Assembly (NCBI GenBank): GCA_007115705.1
Contig: QXEO01000553.1
Coordinates: forward strand, 16,579,237 to 16,643,236
DNA length: 64,000 nt
From: Dactylis glomerata
Lineage: Eukaryota > Streptophyta > Magnoliopsida > Poales > Poaceae
Reading direction: 5' to 3'
Below the pieces are notes generated by a model. The model did no database searches, was not told the origin of the DNA, and worked only from the letters and a program-made list of their open reading frames with translations. This document shows positions 11,497 through 22,281 of the stretch, piece after piece. Positions within the stretch are counted from its first letter, which is position 1. Each line of letters starts with the position of its first letter. The position numbers were made by a program, and so were the translations under genes.

Positions 11497-12612
11497 GCAC
11501 CGCACCATCATCGGCACAAGAGTGGTAGTCGACAATCTAGAACACCATCGCCAAGGCGACATAAAAGTCCAAAGCATGGAGGAACCCGAAGGTCCAGGAC
11601 TCCCACCAAGGCATATGACTACGAAGACGACAAAAAAGAAATGGGGGCATCCTGCTTTACTCACAGATTTCGCACCACGCTAGTACCCAAGGGTTTCAAA
11701 CTAACCCACGACCAGCAAAAGTATGATGGATCTCAGGAGCCATAGTCATGGCTCTCAGATTACTTACAGGCAGTAAAAATATTAGGAGGAACAAAGGAGA
11801 CATCAATGCAAAGTTTGCAACTACACCTCACCGGCGCAACAAGGTCATGGTTGAGCAAATTAAAAAGATGAACAATTGGCAGCTGGGAGGAACTCACAAA
11901 GAAATTCACAAGTAACTTCAAGTCGACATACAAGCGGCCAGCGTCAATAGAAGAAGTCAAAGCCTGCGTACAGCAACGCAACAAGACACTAAGGTCGTAC
12001 ATCCAAAGGTGGAGTATTATCAAGAATTCTGCAGTCAAAGTCCCGGACGAGAGAGCGATAGACGCCTTTACGCTAGGGTTGCAATGAGGAGACCTAGTCG
12101 AAGAGATGGGTAGAATCAAGCCGAAAACAGTATCCGATTTAATGGATATAGCAAACAGATTTGCTGATGGCAAAGATACGTGCAATAATAAACGAACACG
12201 ATCACTAGAAGACGACAGAGGAAACAGATATGGTGGCCAAAGGAGGAGATCCCGCAATTACGACAACTACGGCTCCCACAGCCAAGTAGCTGCGGGATAC
12301 AAAGACAATAATTATCAAGGAGATGACTATAGAATCTTAGGGTACCGCAGCTACGGAAGAGAAGATTATGGGAGCAGCAAAAGGTTTCAGTCAAGGGAAC
12401 CTCGAGAATACAACCCATCAACAGATGATATGCTAAACGGACCGTGCCATGTACACTCCGCGTTCGTCGATGGAAAAAGAGTGTCCAGACACGCAATGAA
12501 AGATTGCAAAACATTCTTGAAACTCCAGGAGGCAGTAGTAAGCAAACAAGCCGAAGCAAAGAGACAGGGATACGAATGGAACACGAACAATGCACCTACC
12601 ACAGCTCAATAG
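11497..12612 (+). pseudogene. gag: gag of element C (Tat-like)
   Basis: Reads in a single register with an Arg/Ser/His-rich N-terminus (HHHRHKSGSRQSRTPSPRRH), then a capsid core: FRTTLVPKGFKLTHDQQKYDG, SWLSDYLQAVKILGG, LQLHLTGATRSWLS and FTSNFKSTYKRPASIEEVK. The C-terminal part has MGRIKPKTVSDLMDIANRFADG and a His/Cys cluster with C, H...H and C residues around 12446-12512. Nonsense codons fall in frame at 11743 (TAG), 11869 (TGA), 12085 (TGA) and 12610 (TAG), yet the register is never lost, so decay was by substitution rather than indel. The true N-terminus is missing because element A is inserted just upstream. Known role of the family: particle formation around element RNA. Confidence 0.86.
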
Positions 12613-13509
12613 GCAAACAATGGAGCCTCTCAAGGTCAAAACCAGCCAAGTCAAGGACACGATAATGATGGAGGATATGTCCCGTCCAAAGGGCACATCA
12701 CAGCAATGATATAACTAGTACCAACATCGAACAAAGAGGAAAAGAGCATAACTCGACAAGTTAACCTAGCAGCAACATCACCTCCAGCAACCACAGAATA
12801 TCTACATTGGTCAGAGCAACCCATAGAATTCAGCAGGGAGGATCACCCTATAACAGTACCTCGGTCGGGAAACGCGCCTCTGGTACTCAAAGCTCAAATC
12901 GGGACATACGACGTTGATAGAGTATTCATGGATACAGGGAGTGGAATAAATCTGATATACGCAAAGACACTCCGGGCAATGCACATATCATTGGAGTTTC
13001 TGAAGCCAACAGACTGTTTCTTCCACGGAATCGTCCCAGGAAGCACTAACTATCCATTGGGCCGGATAGCACTCAACGTCTGCTTTGGTAATCGCCAAAA
13101 CTACAGAAGATAAAAGCTCGACTTCAAAGTCATGGACTAGCCATCTCAATATCACGCAATCCTCGGGCGACCCGCGTTTTCGCGATTCATGGCAGTACCT
13201 CGCTATACGTACCTGGTACTCAAGATGCCAGGACCAAACGGAATCATCACAGTAAAAGGGAGCTTCGTGCTATCAGACCTATGCGACAAGGAATTCCAAA
13301 AAATGGCCCAAAATTTTGGCATGATGGCCAACTATGGAGAACCCAAGGACAAAGCAAAAAGCGCGACTACAGGATCCATAAAACAACTCGAAGGATATCC
13401 AGAGGAGCCAGAAGCGAAGAAATTGCGGGTACAACCATCAGACCCAGGGGAAGCTATAGGAGAAGAGGAAAAGACCTCGGCAACATATACAACAAGTACG
13501 CAAGAGTAG
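12613..13509 (+). pseudogene. Retropepsin region of element C gag-pro
   Basis: Continues the gag register. The active-site motif VFMDTGSGINLIY is at about 12925-12963 and the second conserved motif YHAILGRPAFSRF at about 13153-13191, which is typical of the aspartic protease of Ty3/gypsy elements. In-frame stops occur at 12712 (TAA), 13111 (TAA) and 13138 (TAG). The tail (13190-13509) is hydrophilic and ends where reverse transcriptase should begin. The frame then stops, and the antisense coding region of the element follows within about 310 bp, so pol has been deleted or never was present in this subfamily. Confidence 0.85.
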
Positions 13510-13821
13510 AGTAGAAAAATAAGGCTATTAAAGCCACGAGTTATCCTAGGGCAATGCCCTCTAGATCCAGAACACGGGTCACTGGCCGGATCTCTTGGGA
13601 TACCCATGTATCTTACATTAAAAGCATATATAAAGAAAAAGTTCCTCCTATTCGAGTTTACATGTCTTATAAATCTCAAACAAAATTGCGGCAAATGCAC
13701 TAAACATAAAGCACCCTGAGAACAAAAAATTTCTGGCAAACATCCCCAAAAAAACTCTCGCATTTCACATACAAAAACGTATACACAATAGAGTGGTACA
13801 ACATTGGTTGATCTGAATCAT
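13510..13821. other. Gap between protease and antisense segment of element C
   Basis: About 310 bp with no recognised coding content. It is the 3' side of the antisense segment that ends at 13822. Confidence 0.5.
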
Positions 13822-14190
13822 CTATTGCAAGGGGTTCAAGTAATGATACTCGAGGAAAAACCCAGCATCCTCTCGAAGCAATCTAGCTATGATCCTCCTC
13901 GCCGGTTGAAGCGTGGCATCCATGTGGACTTGCAGCTTCACGCGCCCTGGAGGGAAACTTAGAGACATGGAACTATAGTTCTTCCTTGGATGCCACTTGC
14001 GTATCCATCCAAGGGCAAAATTAGCACCAGCTACGAAGTTGAGCTCTATCAAACGATGAATTCGTTGACTAGACCTAAAAGCATCGAGTAGTTGCTTAAA
14101 ATTTTCCGGCGGAGGATTGCGGGGAAGCATAACAGAGTACATAGTCGTCAACGATCTTTGACAACCATCAACAACTTCCCCAATGTGTTG
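13822..14190 (-). pseudogene. Antisense coding segment of element C, C-terminal part
   Basis: Reads from the minus strand as one frame: LTTMYSVMLPRNPPPENFKQ, then FRSSQRIHRLIELNFVAGAN and FALGWIRKWHPRKNYSSMSL, ending in LEYHYLNPLQ and a stop at 13822. I know this kind of C-terminal block from proteins annotated in grasses as 'putative gypsy type transposon' (Tat lineage). It was joined to 15641-16218 before solo LTR K inserted: the two halves abut at the AGCAC target site. Function is unknown. Confidence 0.68.
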
Positions 14191-14195
14191 AGCAC

Positions 14196-15635
14196 TGATA
14201 CGTCTCGAACGTATCTATAATTTTTGATGCTCCATGCTTGTTTTTACACCATTTGCCTTGTGTTTCGTTGCACTTCGTGGCGTTTTTATGCAATTTCCGG
14301 AACTAACCTACTAACAAGATGCCATAGTGCCAGTTCCCTGTTTTTTGCTGTTTTTGTGTTTCAGAAAAGCTACACAGGAAATATTCTTGGAATTGAACGA
14401 AACAAGTTCTAGAACTCCTATTTTTCCCGGAAGAGGACCGAAGACCGAACGAGAGCTGGAGGGGGGCCAGGGGCCAGCCTCACCATGAGGGGGCACGGCC
14501 CAGCCCCTGGCCGCGCCCCCCCCCCCCCCCGTGGTGAGACCCCCCTGGTCGCCTCCTGACGACACCCCTTCGCTTATAAGTAGCCTCCCGACGGAAAACC
14601 CTAGAGGAATCGGCAATTTTTTAGAAAGAGTTCTGCAGCTCCGCCGCCGCCGCCGACGAATTTCGGGGGACAGAGGTCTCTGTTTCGGCACCCTGCCGGG
14701 ACGGGGAAGTGCCCCCGGAGCCATCTCCATTGGTCTCCATCGCCATCTCCGCCGTCTCCATCGACCTCACCGCCATCTCCATCGCCGTTGCTGCCTCCTA
14801 TGATGAGGAGGGAGTAGTTCTCCCCCGGGGCTGAGGGCTCTGCCAGTAGCTATGTGGTTCACCTCTCTCTCCCATGATGTGATCTTTATGTGATCGTGAG
14901 CTTTGTATCTAGTTGAATTGGTAGATGTTATTATTCAGATATTATGCTACTCCCGTGCTTTATATTTGTAAACTCCGGAGATACCTTGTATCATGGTGTG
15001 AAGGTGACAGTGTGCGCATCATGTGTCTTTTTGGTTAATGTCTCTATGAATTGTTGGTGTTTGTTGGAACCATCTAGTGCGTTCACGGTGACAGTGTGGG
15101 ACAATCTAGTTTGGGTACATATGAACTTTGAGGAGTGCTTCGTAGCCCTACGCATGATTATTGTTCGTTTTCCATTGGAGAATTGTTTTGAGTTGCATAT
15201 TGATGATAGTATTTATTGGTTCAATTATGTTATATTTGTTGGGAGTGTGTCCACTAGTGAAAGTATGATCCCTAGGCCTTGTTTCCAAGCATTGCACACC
15301 GTTTCCTTTTAGTTTTGGTACATGTTTGCTCGCAACGATACTTATTTCAGATTACATTTACTACTTATAATCATCACTACTACTTGTATTTCACTATCTC
15401 TTCGCCGAACTAGTGCACCTATACATCTGACAAGTGTATTGGGTGTGTTCAGGACACAAGAGACTTTCTGTATCATAATTGCAGGGTTGCTTGAGAGGGA
15501 TAGCTTTGACCTCTTCCTCCCTGAGTTCGATAAACCTTGGGTGATCTACTTAAGGGAAACTTGCTGCTGCTCTACAAACCTCTGCACTTGGAGGCCCAGC
15601 ACTGTCTACAAGAACAGACGCGTGCGTAGACATCA
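14196..15635 (+). mobile_element. Solo LTR K, Athila-like, in element C
   Basis: 1440 bp, TGATACGTCTCGAACG...GTAGACATCA, flanked by a perfect 5-bp target-site duplication AGCAC (14191-14195 and 15636-15640). It shares the first about 200 bp and the ...GACATCA end with the other Athila-like LTRs. The middle differs (for example AGGTGACAGTGTGCGCATC), so it belongs to a separate family. Neither PBS nor polypurine tract is present, so the element was reduced to one LTR by LTR-LTR recombination. A run of C residues occurs near 14517-14530. Confidence 0.92.
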
Positions 15636-15640
15636 AGCAC

Positions 15641-16218
15641 GATCCTGCAGAAGAACAACAGCGCTGCGGCACCACGTTTCAGCCCATAAAGAATTTGTAT
15701 CCTTCGATAGCTTTTCCAAAGCCGCGATTCGCTCGGCAACTCGACGGTCTTCATCAGTGGGATATAAGCAAGTACCTAGAAGACGCAAATTCATCAAAAC
15801 ACGAAGGCAAGAGAAGCAGCGAGAAATTCAAGAAGGTCTGCAGAAAACTTACATTTCAGCTATTCACAAGCCGACTCGATAAATTCAACAAGAAAGGAGT
15901 CACACTTCTTCAGGTGCATAACTTGGGCCACCAGACCCGACACTTTATCCTCAAGAACAGATATCTGCTTCATCAAGCCATAAGATTTGCCGGCCTGGTC
16001 CAAAGCAGTTTTCCCTGACGCTTCATCAAGGATAAACGACCCTCGAGGTCTGAAATCCTCGACAAATACTCAGTGCATTGGCAAGGAGAGTGAGGAGGAG
16101 AAGGAACCCTAGAGCAGAACGCATCGGCGGGTGGCAAATCACGACCACGACCCGTCAACCCACCAACATATACAGGCTGGAAGGCAAAAGAAGAAAAGAG
16201 AAAGCAATTCAGAAACAC
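15641..16218 (-). pseudogene. Antisense coding segment of element C, upstream part
   Basis: Minus-strand reading gives CQCTEYLSRISDLEGRLSLM and, after a frame change, KVSGLVAQVMHLKKCDSFLV and EDRRVAERIAALEKLSKDTN. These are helical, heptad-like sequences consistent with a coiled coil. The segment continues into 13822-14190 on the far side of solo LTR K. Whether it was a separate gene or later exons of the gene at 16352-19115 is unclear, because a stop and a UTR-like A/T-rich stretch (16230-16350) lie between them. Confidence 0.55.
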
Positions 16219-16351
16219 AATCTAGTGCAACATTTCATAAAGGACAAGCATTCACAAGAAGTACGGAGTTCCCTGACAGATTCTTAGGCAAAATATGAAC
16301 GAGTCTGCTACATTAGCTCGAAAGAAAGAAAATTACAAAAAGAGGCTAAAT

Positions 16352-19115
16352 CTATGCCACCTCAGCAGCAGGCTCCGTGGTGGCAGAAGGTGCGGAAGAA
16401 TCAGCACCAGCGCTTGGCGAAGGCATCGAAGCACTTGCCACAGGAGTCGAAGAGGTAGGCGTGGAAGTCGAAGAAGCCGCCGACGGAGTGATAATTGATA
16501 CAATGCCTGGCGCATACTTCTTTGCCTTCTCAAAGTAACCCAGCAGCTCCGATAGAGGATGAGCACGAGAAGAGCTAACCTTCTCCCAATTCACCTCCTC
16601 GCCGTGCGACTGAGCAAGCGCAATCGTCCCTTCGACACCCCGCTTCACCGACCGGCTCTTCATTGTCAGAACAGGATCTTCAACGGTGTTGAAGGCCTCG
16701 ACAAGCTTCTTGAGATCATCGGTTGGCATCTCTGCCCTCTTCTTCGGCCATAACCCGACAAACGTCCGTGACAACACGCGGCGAATCAGCTGAAGAAATC
16801 CCTTGACCAATTTCCAGTTAGACTCTAGCAAATCCAGCGCAAACATCAGAGGATCTTCGGTATCCGGCTGTCGAAGTCCTAAAGGTAGTCCAGCTTTTTC
16901 CGCTGCAACACAGAAGACAAAGACAAGAGATGGCGAGAAAATATCAGCAACTAGGAGCATGAGAAAATAGAAGAAAAAAATAACAACACGATGCTTACCG
17001 CCAAAAAGAGCCGAAATCTTGTCCAGAAGTTTGGCTACCATTCGATCTCTCTAGGCACGCTTCTGGTCAGCAGTGACAAGCGCCTTCTCAGCTTTCTTCG
17101 CCTTGGTTTCTGCTGACTTAGCAGTCTTCTCAGCAGCGACCTTGGCAGCAGTGGCAATATCCCAAGCTTTTCTGGAGGCATCAAGTTCGACTTCCAGAGA
17201 CGCTATGCAAGCATTGGCCACCGTCAAAGCATCTACAGTACAGAACAGGAAACAAAAAGGCAAATAAGAAACCATGGAAAGACACACGAGACAGGCAGAA
17301 GCTACAACACAAAAAGCATACCCTGAGAAGCCTGAGCAGCCTTCAGAAACTCTACACACTCAGTTCCCAGAGAGAGGAATTTTTTCATCAGAATCTGCCA
17401 AAGGAAGGCATGAGAAGAAAAGTTCAAGCAATAAAAAGAGCAGACCATAAGAAGCAATACTCACATCATCAGGAGAAGCCACCGATCGGTGAGTGTTGAG
17501 GGAAGCGCCCGCCGCCGTCGCCTTCTTCAGACGTTTGGAAGCACGAGCAGGGGTACCTTTCTTAGCAGGAGCTTTTGGCGACTTCACCACCATGGTGGCT
17601 TCTTGAGAAGACGCTTTAGCGACAGCCAAAGTATCCAGGAGGGGAGCAGTTGCAGCATCCCTCTTTGGGTCATCGTCGTCACTGGTAAGGGAACCAAAAG
17701 CAAAAAACTTTGCATGAGTCAAGAGATAGAGAACGAATAAAGATAAGTATTTGAGTCAGCAAAACTCACGAGGCCAAAGCATCAAAAATCTCAACTTCAG
17801 AAGGATTGGGAGCAGAGGGTTCCCCGGCCGCATTTCTTGGAGTAGAGGTACTCGAAGAAAGAAGCTCGTTGAGACGCTTCCTCTTCTTATCAAGGCTAGG
17901 TTCTTCAGAATTTGTAGGAGGAGGCGACGTAGTGGAGCTGCTTTCTTCTAGAGAAACTTCAGCATCATCTCCGTCCTGGCCTTCGTCAGCCTTGAGGGCT
18001 TCAGAAGCAGCAGAACAGGATCAACCTGAATGGGTCCCTCCTCTGGAAGAGAAGGACGGGAAACTAAAATTGGTTGCCCTGCACAAGAGTAAGTCGTAAA
18101 ATTGTCAGGAAAGCAGCAACAAAATACAAGAAGGCGAAAAAAATCAGAAGTTGATGAATTACAAAGCACATACCGCAGGCAAGGGATGAGCGGAGTCGAA
18201 GAAATCAGCCGCCAATACTAGAATCTCGTCATCCTTTGTGAGACTGGTCAAAGCCCTCATTCGTTTATCGAGATCCTTTTTATCTATGTCCTCTTTGGAC
18301 ACTCGAGAAGGATTCTCCGAGCCACAGTATGACCACAGCTTGGAAATATGATGTTGAAGAGGCTAAATGCGCCTCTGCAGAAAGAACGCCATGAGTTGCG
18401 TCCCAGAAAGCGCACCTCCAGTTGCGCTCTTCAGATTTTGGATGTGAGCCAGCAAGGGTTTGATGTGTTCAGTTTCAGCTTCCGTGGTAGGAGAATCCCA
18501 CGATGACAGTTTCGTCAGATCCTTGTTGGCATCAAAAGGAGCAATGTCGTAATGGTTAGAGGAAGAAGTTTTCTGATCTTTGATGTAGAACCATTTCTTC
18601 CTCCAACCTTGCACCAAGACAGCCATGTTAAATTCAATATAATGTGCCTCAGCAGACAAACACAACAGCCTCGCACAGCTCAGGGCTCTTCGATAAAGAG
18701 ACACTAGGGCGAAGGCGGAAAAGAAACTTCCAGAGAATCCAATGGGGTTCAATCCCCAGGAAAGACTCACAAAGAGTAATAAAATAGGCGATATGCAAGA
18801 TAGAATTTGGCGTGAGCTGGTGAAGCTGCACGCCATAAACAAAGAGAAGCCCACGGAGAAATTCGTGGGCAGGAAGAGAGATAGACCACGCAAAAGAAAG
18901 GCGAGAAACATCACCCGATAGCCGCTCGAGGGCTTGGGGATGCGTTTGGTGCTGGGGAAGATGACTTGATCTCCTCCGACGATAAATCCATCTTTCTGGG
19001 CCTTGATCAGATCGGATTGTTCGAACTCTAAGGGCACCCAGCTAGTCGACGCGTTAACGCTCTTCTTCTTCGACATCTGGTCCTTGTGCACAACTCTCTT
19101 GATGGGCATCTGCAA
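16352..19115 (-). pseudogene. Six-exon antisense gene of element C ('putative gypsy-type transposon' protein, Transposase_28-like)
   Basis: On the minus strand six exon candidates are joined by five GT-AG introns: 19115-18174, 18078-17770, 17681-17465, 17394-17322, 17232-16999 and 16902-16352 (introns 95, 88, 70, 89 and 96 nt). Exon 1 has MSKKKSVNASTSWVPLEFEQ (ATG at 19076; 19115 is an alternative) and, after two compensating indels between about 18890 and 18660, LTPNSILHIAYFITLCESFL and GWRKKWFYIKDQ, the pattern I associate with Transposase_28 proteins. Exon 2 is Ser/Thr/Pro-rich. Exon 5 is an Ala/Lys/Glu-rich coiled coil. Exon 6 has WPKKRAEMPTDDLKKLVEAF and ends ...TEPAAEVA-stop. Stops interrupt exon 1 (18363) and exon 5 (17052). 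The family's role is unknown; despite the name, transposase activity is not established. Confidence 0.75.
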
Positions 19116-19225
19116 GAGCTACGTTTGGGGACTGCGAAGAAGCTTGGAAGCGCAAGAGAGATGCAGCAATGGCGGTGGCAGAATAACAAGGAACTGGTAA
19201 ACAGTAAAAACCCCACTCTCCCCCT

Positions 19226-19233
19226 TATAAAGC
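19226..19233 (-). promoter_or_regulatory. TATA-like box upstream of the antisense gene of element C
   Basis: The minus strand reads CTTTATAAGG about 150 bp before the preferred ATG (19076) and about 110 bp before the alternative one (19115). It is a plausible core promoter for the antisense transcript, and element D is inserted only about 55 bp further upstream. Confidence 0.45.
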
Positions 19234-19282
19234 TTCCTGACAAAGGAATGTGGGCTGAGACGTGGTGCAAGAAGCGGAAGCG

Positions 19283-19287
19283 GTAGC
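19283..19287. repeat. Target-site duplication of element D, left copy
   Basis: GTAGC precedes the D 5' LTR and is repeated perfectly at 27312-27316 after the D 3' LTR. Confidence 0.9.
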
Positions 19288-22093
19288 TGATACGTCTCAA
19301 ACGTATCTATAATTTTTGAAGCTCCATGCTTGTTTACACATCATTTGCTTTGTGTTTTATTACACTTCGTGGCGTTTTTATGCATTTTTTGGAACTAACC
19401 TACTAACGAGATGCCACAGTGACAGTTCCATGTTTTCTGTTGTTTTTGTGTTTCAGAAAAGATACACAGGGAATATTCTCGGAATTGGACGAAATAAAAT
19501 CCAAACCTTCTATTTTTACCAAAGCTTCGCGAAGACCAAAGATGAGACGGAGGGGGGGCCAGGGGCCAGCCACACCATAGGGTGGCGCGGCCCAGCCCCT
19601 GGCCGCGCCACCAGGTGGTAAGGCCAGATGGCCCACCTCCTGACGCTGCCCTTTCGCCTATATATTCCCCTCGACGGGAAAAACCTAAGGGACAGATCGC
19701 TTTTCCTTGAAACGTACTGCAAGCCACCGCCGTCGCAGTTGCGAGATTGGGAGGATCCAGTAGCTCTTCCCGGCACCCTGCCGGAGAGGGGAATCCCTGT
19801 CGGAGGCCTCCTCCACCACTATGGTCACCTCCGGAGTGATGTGTGAGTAGTCTACCTTGGACTACGGGTCCATAGCAGTAGCTAGATGGTCATCTTCTCC
19901 ACCATGTGCTTCATGTTTAGATCTTGTGAGCTGCCCTACATGATCAAGATCATCTTTATGTAATTCTACATGTTGTGTTTGTTGGGATCCGATGAGTATT
20001 GGTACTATGTTAAGTTGATGTGCTGAATATTATCTTTTGTTAACTCTATGTTATTTATGATCTTGCATGCTCTCCGTTGCTAGTAGATATCTTGGCCGAG
20101 TAGATGCTAGTGACTCCAAGAGGGAGTATTTATGCTCGATAGTTGGGTTCATGCCTCTAGTAATCTGGGGGAGTGACAGAAACCTCTAAGGTTATAGATG
20201 TGCTGTTGCCACTAGGGAGAAAACAACATTCTCGTGAACAAGGACATTTGCTTTGTTTACTTTATGCACTTTGCTTAATGCAATTATCCATTGTTTGCAA
20301 CTTAATACCCAATGTTTGCTCGGATGACATTCGGAGGGTGGATTATTAGATGCAGTTGGATTACGGTCTATGTATTTTGTCGTAATTCCCAGAGAGAATC
20401 TCATAGTGATCCTCGTGACATATGTACGTTATCTTTACTCTATCAATTGCCCAACTGTAATTTGTTTACCCATCATGTTATTATTTATCTTATGGAGAGA
20501 CACCACTAGTGAACTGTGGACCCCGGTCCAATTTCCTTTACATTGCTATTACCATTTACTTTTACTCGCTTATTTATATTCCCACATATTATTACCTTTT
20601 ACCACTCGATACGCTCAATCCTTTGTTTATAGCAAACCGGTGAGATTGACAACCTCATCATAAGTTGGGAGCAAAGTTCTTGGTTGTGTTGTGTGCAGGT
20701 TCCACTACTAGAAAAACAGCTATAGGTAGTAGAACTACCCATAGCGCATTTAAATATTGGTGCGCTGCGGGTATTTACCCGTAGCGCACCATACGCAATG
20801 TGCCACGACTATATCGTTTACCAGCAGCGCACCAATATGGGCCATACGCTATGGCTATTTATATATTTGAAGGGCCGGTCTGCATTAGCTTACCCGTAGC
20901 ACACAGGACAGACATGCGCTACGGGTAATATATACTATCTGTAGCGCATAGTGTCTCCATACGCTACGGGTGAGAGGACAAATGTGCGTGAGACTTAGTT
21001 CCCACCGAAACACAATTTCATTTTCGTTTAAGTCCTGTCCGTCCATCCCCATCCCAACACGCGGGTGAAAAAGCCCTAGCTCCCCCTCTGATACAACGCC
21101 GCCGCCCCCACCTCCTCCATCCAAATCCAGTGTCGCCACCAGCACCATATCGCCTTTCTCTACAGATCCAAGGTTGTCTGCCCCAGCGCACCCAGATCCA
21201 GCGATCAAATCTAGGAATCACCTTCTGGCCTACCTCAGCGCGAGTGTCTAGATCCGCCCTCGTCGAGCAGCAGCACCGGCGACCGGCGACCGTCGCCCTA
21301 TCCTCCTCGACCCCACCCCCATGCAGCAGCAACAACATCCGTTAGTTCCGCCCGTCCCCGACCTCCTCCTCGAGCCTGCCATCACGTAGCAGCTACAGCA
21401 GCAGAGATCAATTTCTCCCGTCCGTGACCTCCTCCTCAAGCTGGTCTCACCCTACAGTATCTCAAGGTGAGCTGCAGTACTGATTTGCAATGTTTTTTTT
21501 TTTCTGTTGTGTACTGAAACAGGTGTGTATTTTCGTAATATGAACTCAAACTGCAGCGTGTTTGGGTATTGTGACTGAAATTGTAGTCTACTTTGCTATA
21601 GAGGTTACACCAATTTTGTAGACTAGTGTCAAGAATGGCTGTTGAATGGATCCAGACTATGTGCCAGAAATTATGCGAAGCTATAAGTATCACAGGAGGG
21701 TAATGTAGATGATAGCATCTCATTTGCTACAAATACTTAAAATATAAATTATCATCAAGTGTACATTTTAGTCAAATTTCATGTTTTGTCCTCTGTATAC
21801 TGGTGCAAAAATCACTGCACGGAGACTGGATGCATCATGTACTTTGTTCTGTTCTTGACGTACACGCTACATAGTAGTGTTCCACGTTGCTGCTGGTGCA
21901 AAGAAAAGCCCTGGACGAGGCACCTTATAAATTGTCCAGAGCTGTTGCGAAGCTAGCAGGCATCACCTTCTGAAGTTTGGCTTTCTCCTACTGGTTCGAT
22001 AAACCTTGGTTTCATAACTGAGGGAAGACTTGCTGCTTTGCTCATCATACCTTCCTCTTGGGGTTCCCAACGGGTGTAATCTATATGCCATCA
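19288..22093 (+). mobile_element. 5' LTR of element D, interrupted by a CACTA element
   Basis: TGATACGTCTCAAACG...ATGCCATCA. Without the CACTA and its duplicated TTC it is about 1.63 kb. A TATA-like CTATATATTCC lies near 19658 in the conserved promoter block. The LTR end is followed by an 11-nt spacer and the PBS at 22105. Confidence 0.9.
20703..21879. mobile_element. CACTA element 1 (non-autonomous), inserted in LTR D
   Basis: 1177 bp with termini CACTACTAGAAAA... and ...CATAGTAGTG (the outer 8 bases are a perfect inverted repeat) and the 3-bp target duplication TTC expected for CACTA (20700-20702 and 21880-21882). Subterminal repeats of the type TGCGCTACGGGTAA occur in both orientations between 20740 and 20970. 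The middle (about 21030-21440) is GC-rich with CAG/CAA and CCG runs, resembling a plant gene 5' region. No transposase is recognised, so it is a deletion derivative. Joining the flanks restores GGTTCCACGTTGCTGCTGG of the LTR. Confidence 0.9.
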
Positions 22094-22104
22094 AGCAATT
22101 TTTC

Positions 22105-22122
22105 TGGTGCCGTTGCCGGGAA
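22105..22122 (+). other. Primer-binding site of element D
   Basis: TGGTGCCGTTGCCGGGAA, two mismatches from the tRNA-Asp-type site of element B. Confidence 0.8.
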
Positions 22123-22281
22123 GAAAGAATATTTCTACAAGGGGAGTCTCTCACGCTCAATCTTTTACTTTGTTTTTGTTTTGCTTTATTTTACTTCTGC
22201 TTGCATTGTTTTATCAAAAATACAAAAAAAAATTAGTTCCTTTGATAGTTTGCATTCCGATACTTTTACTTTTAGTTCATT

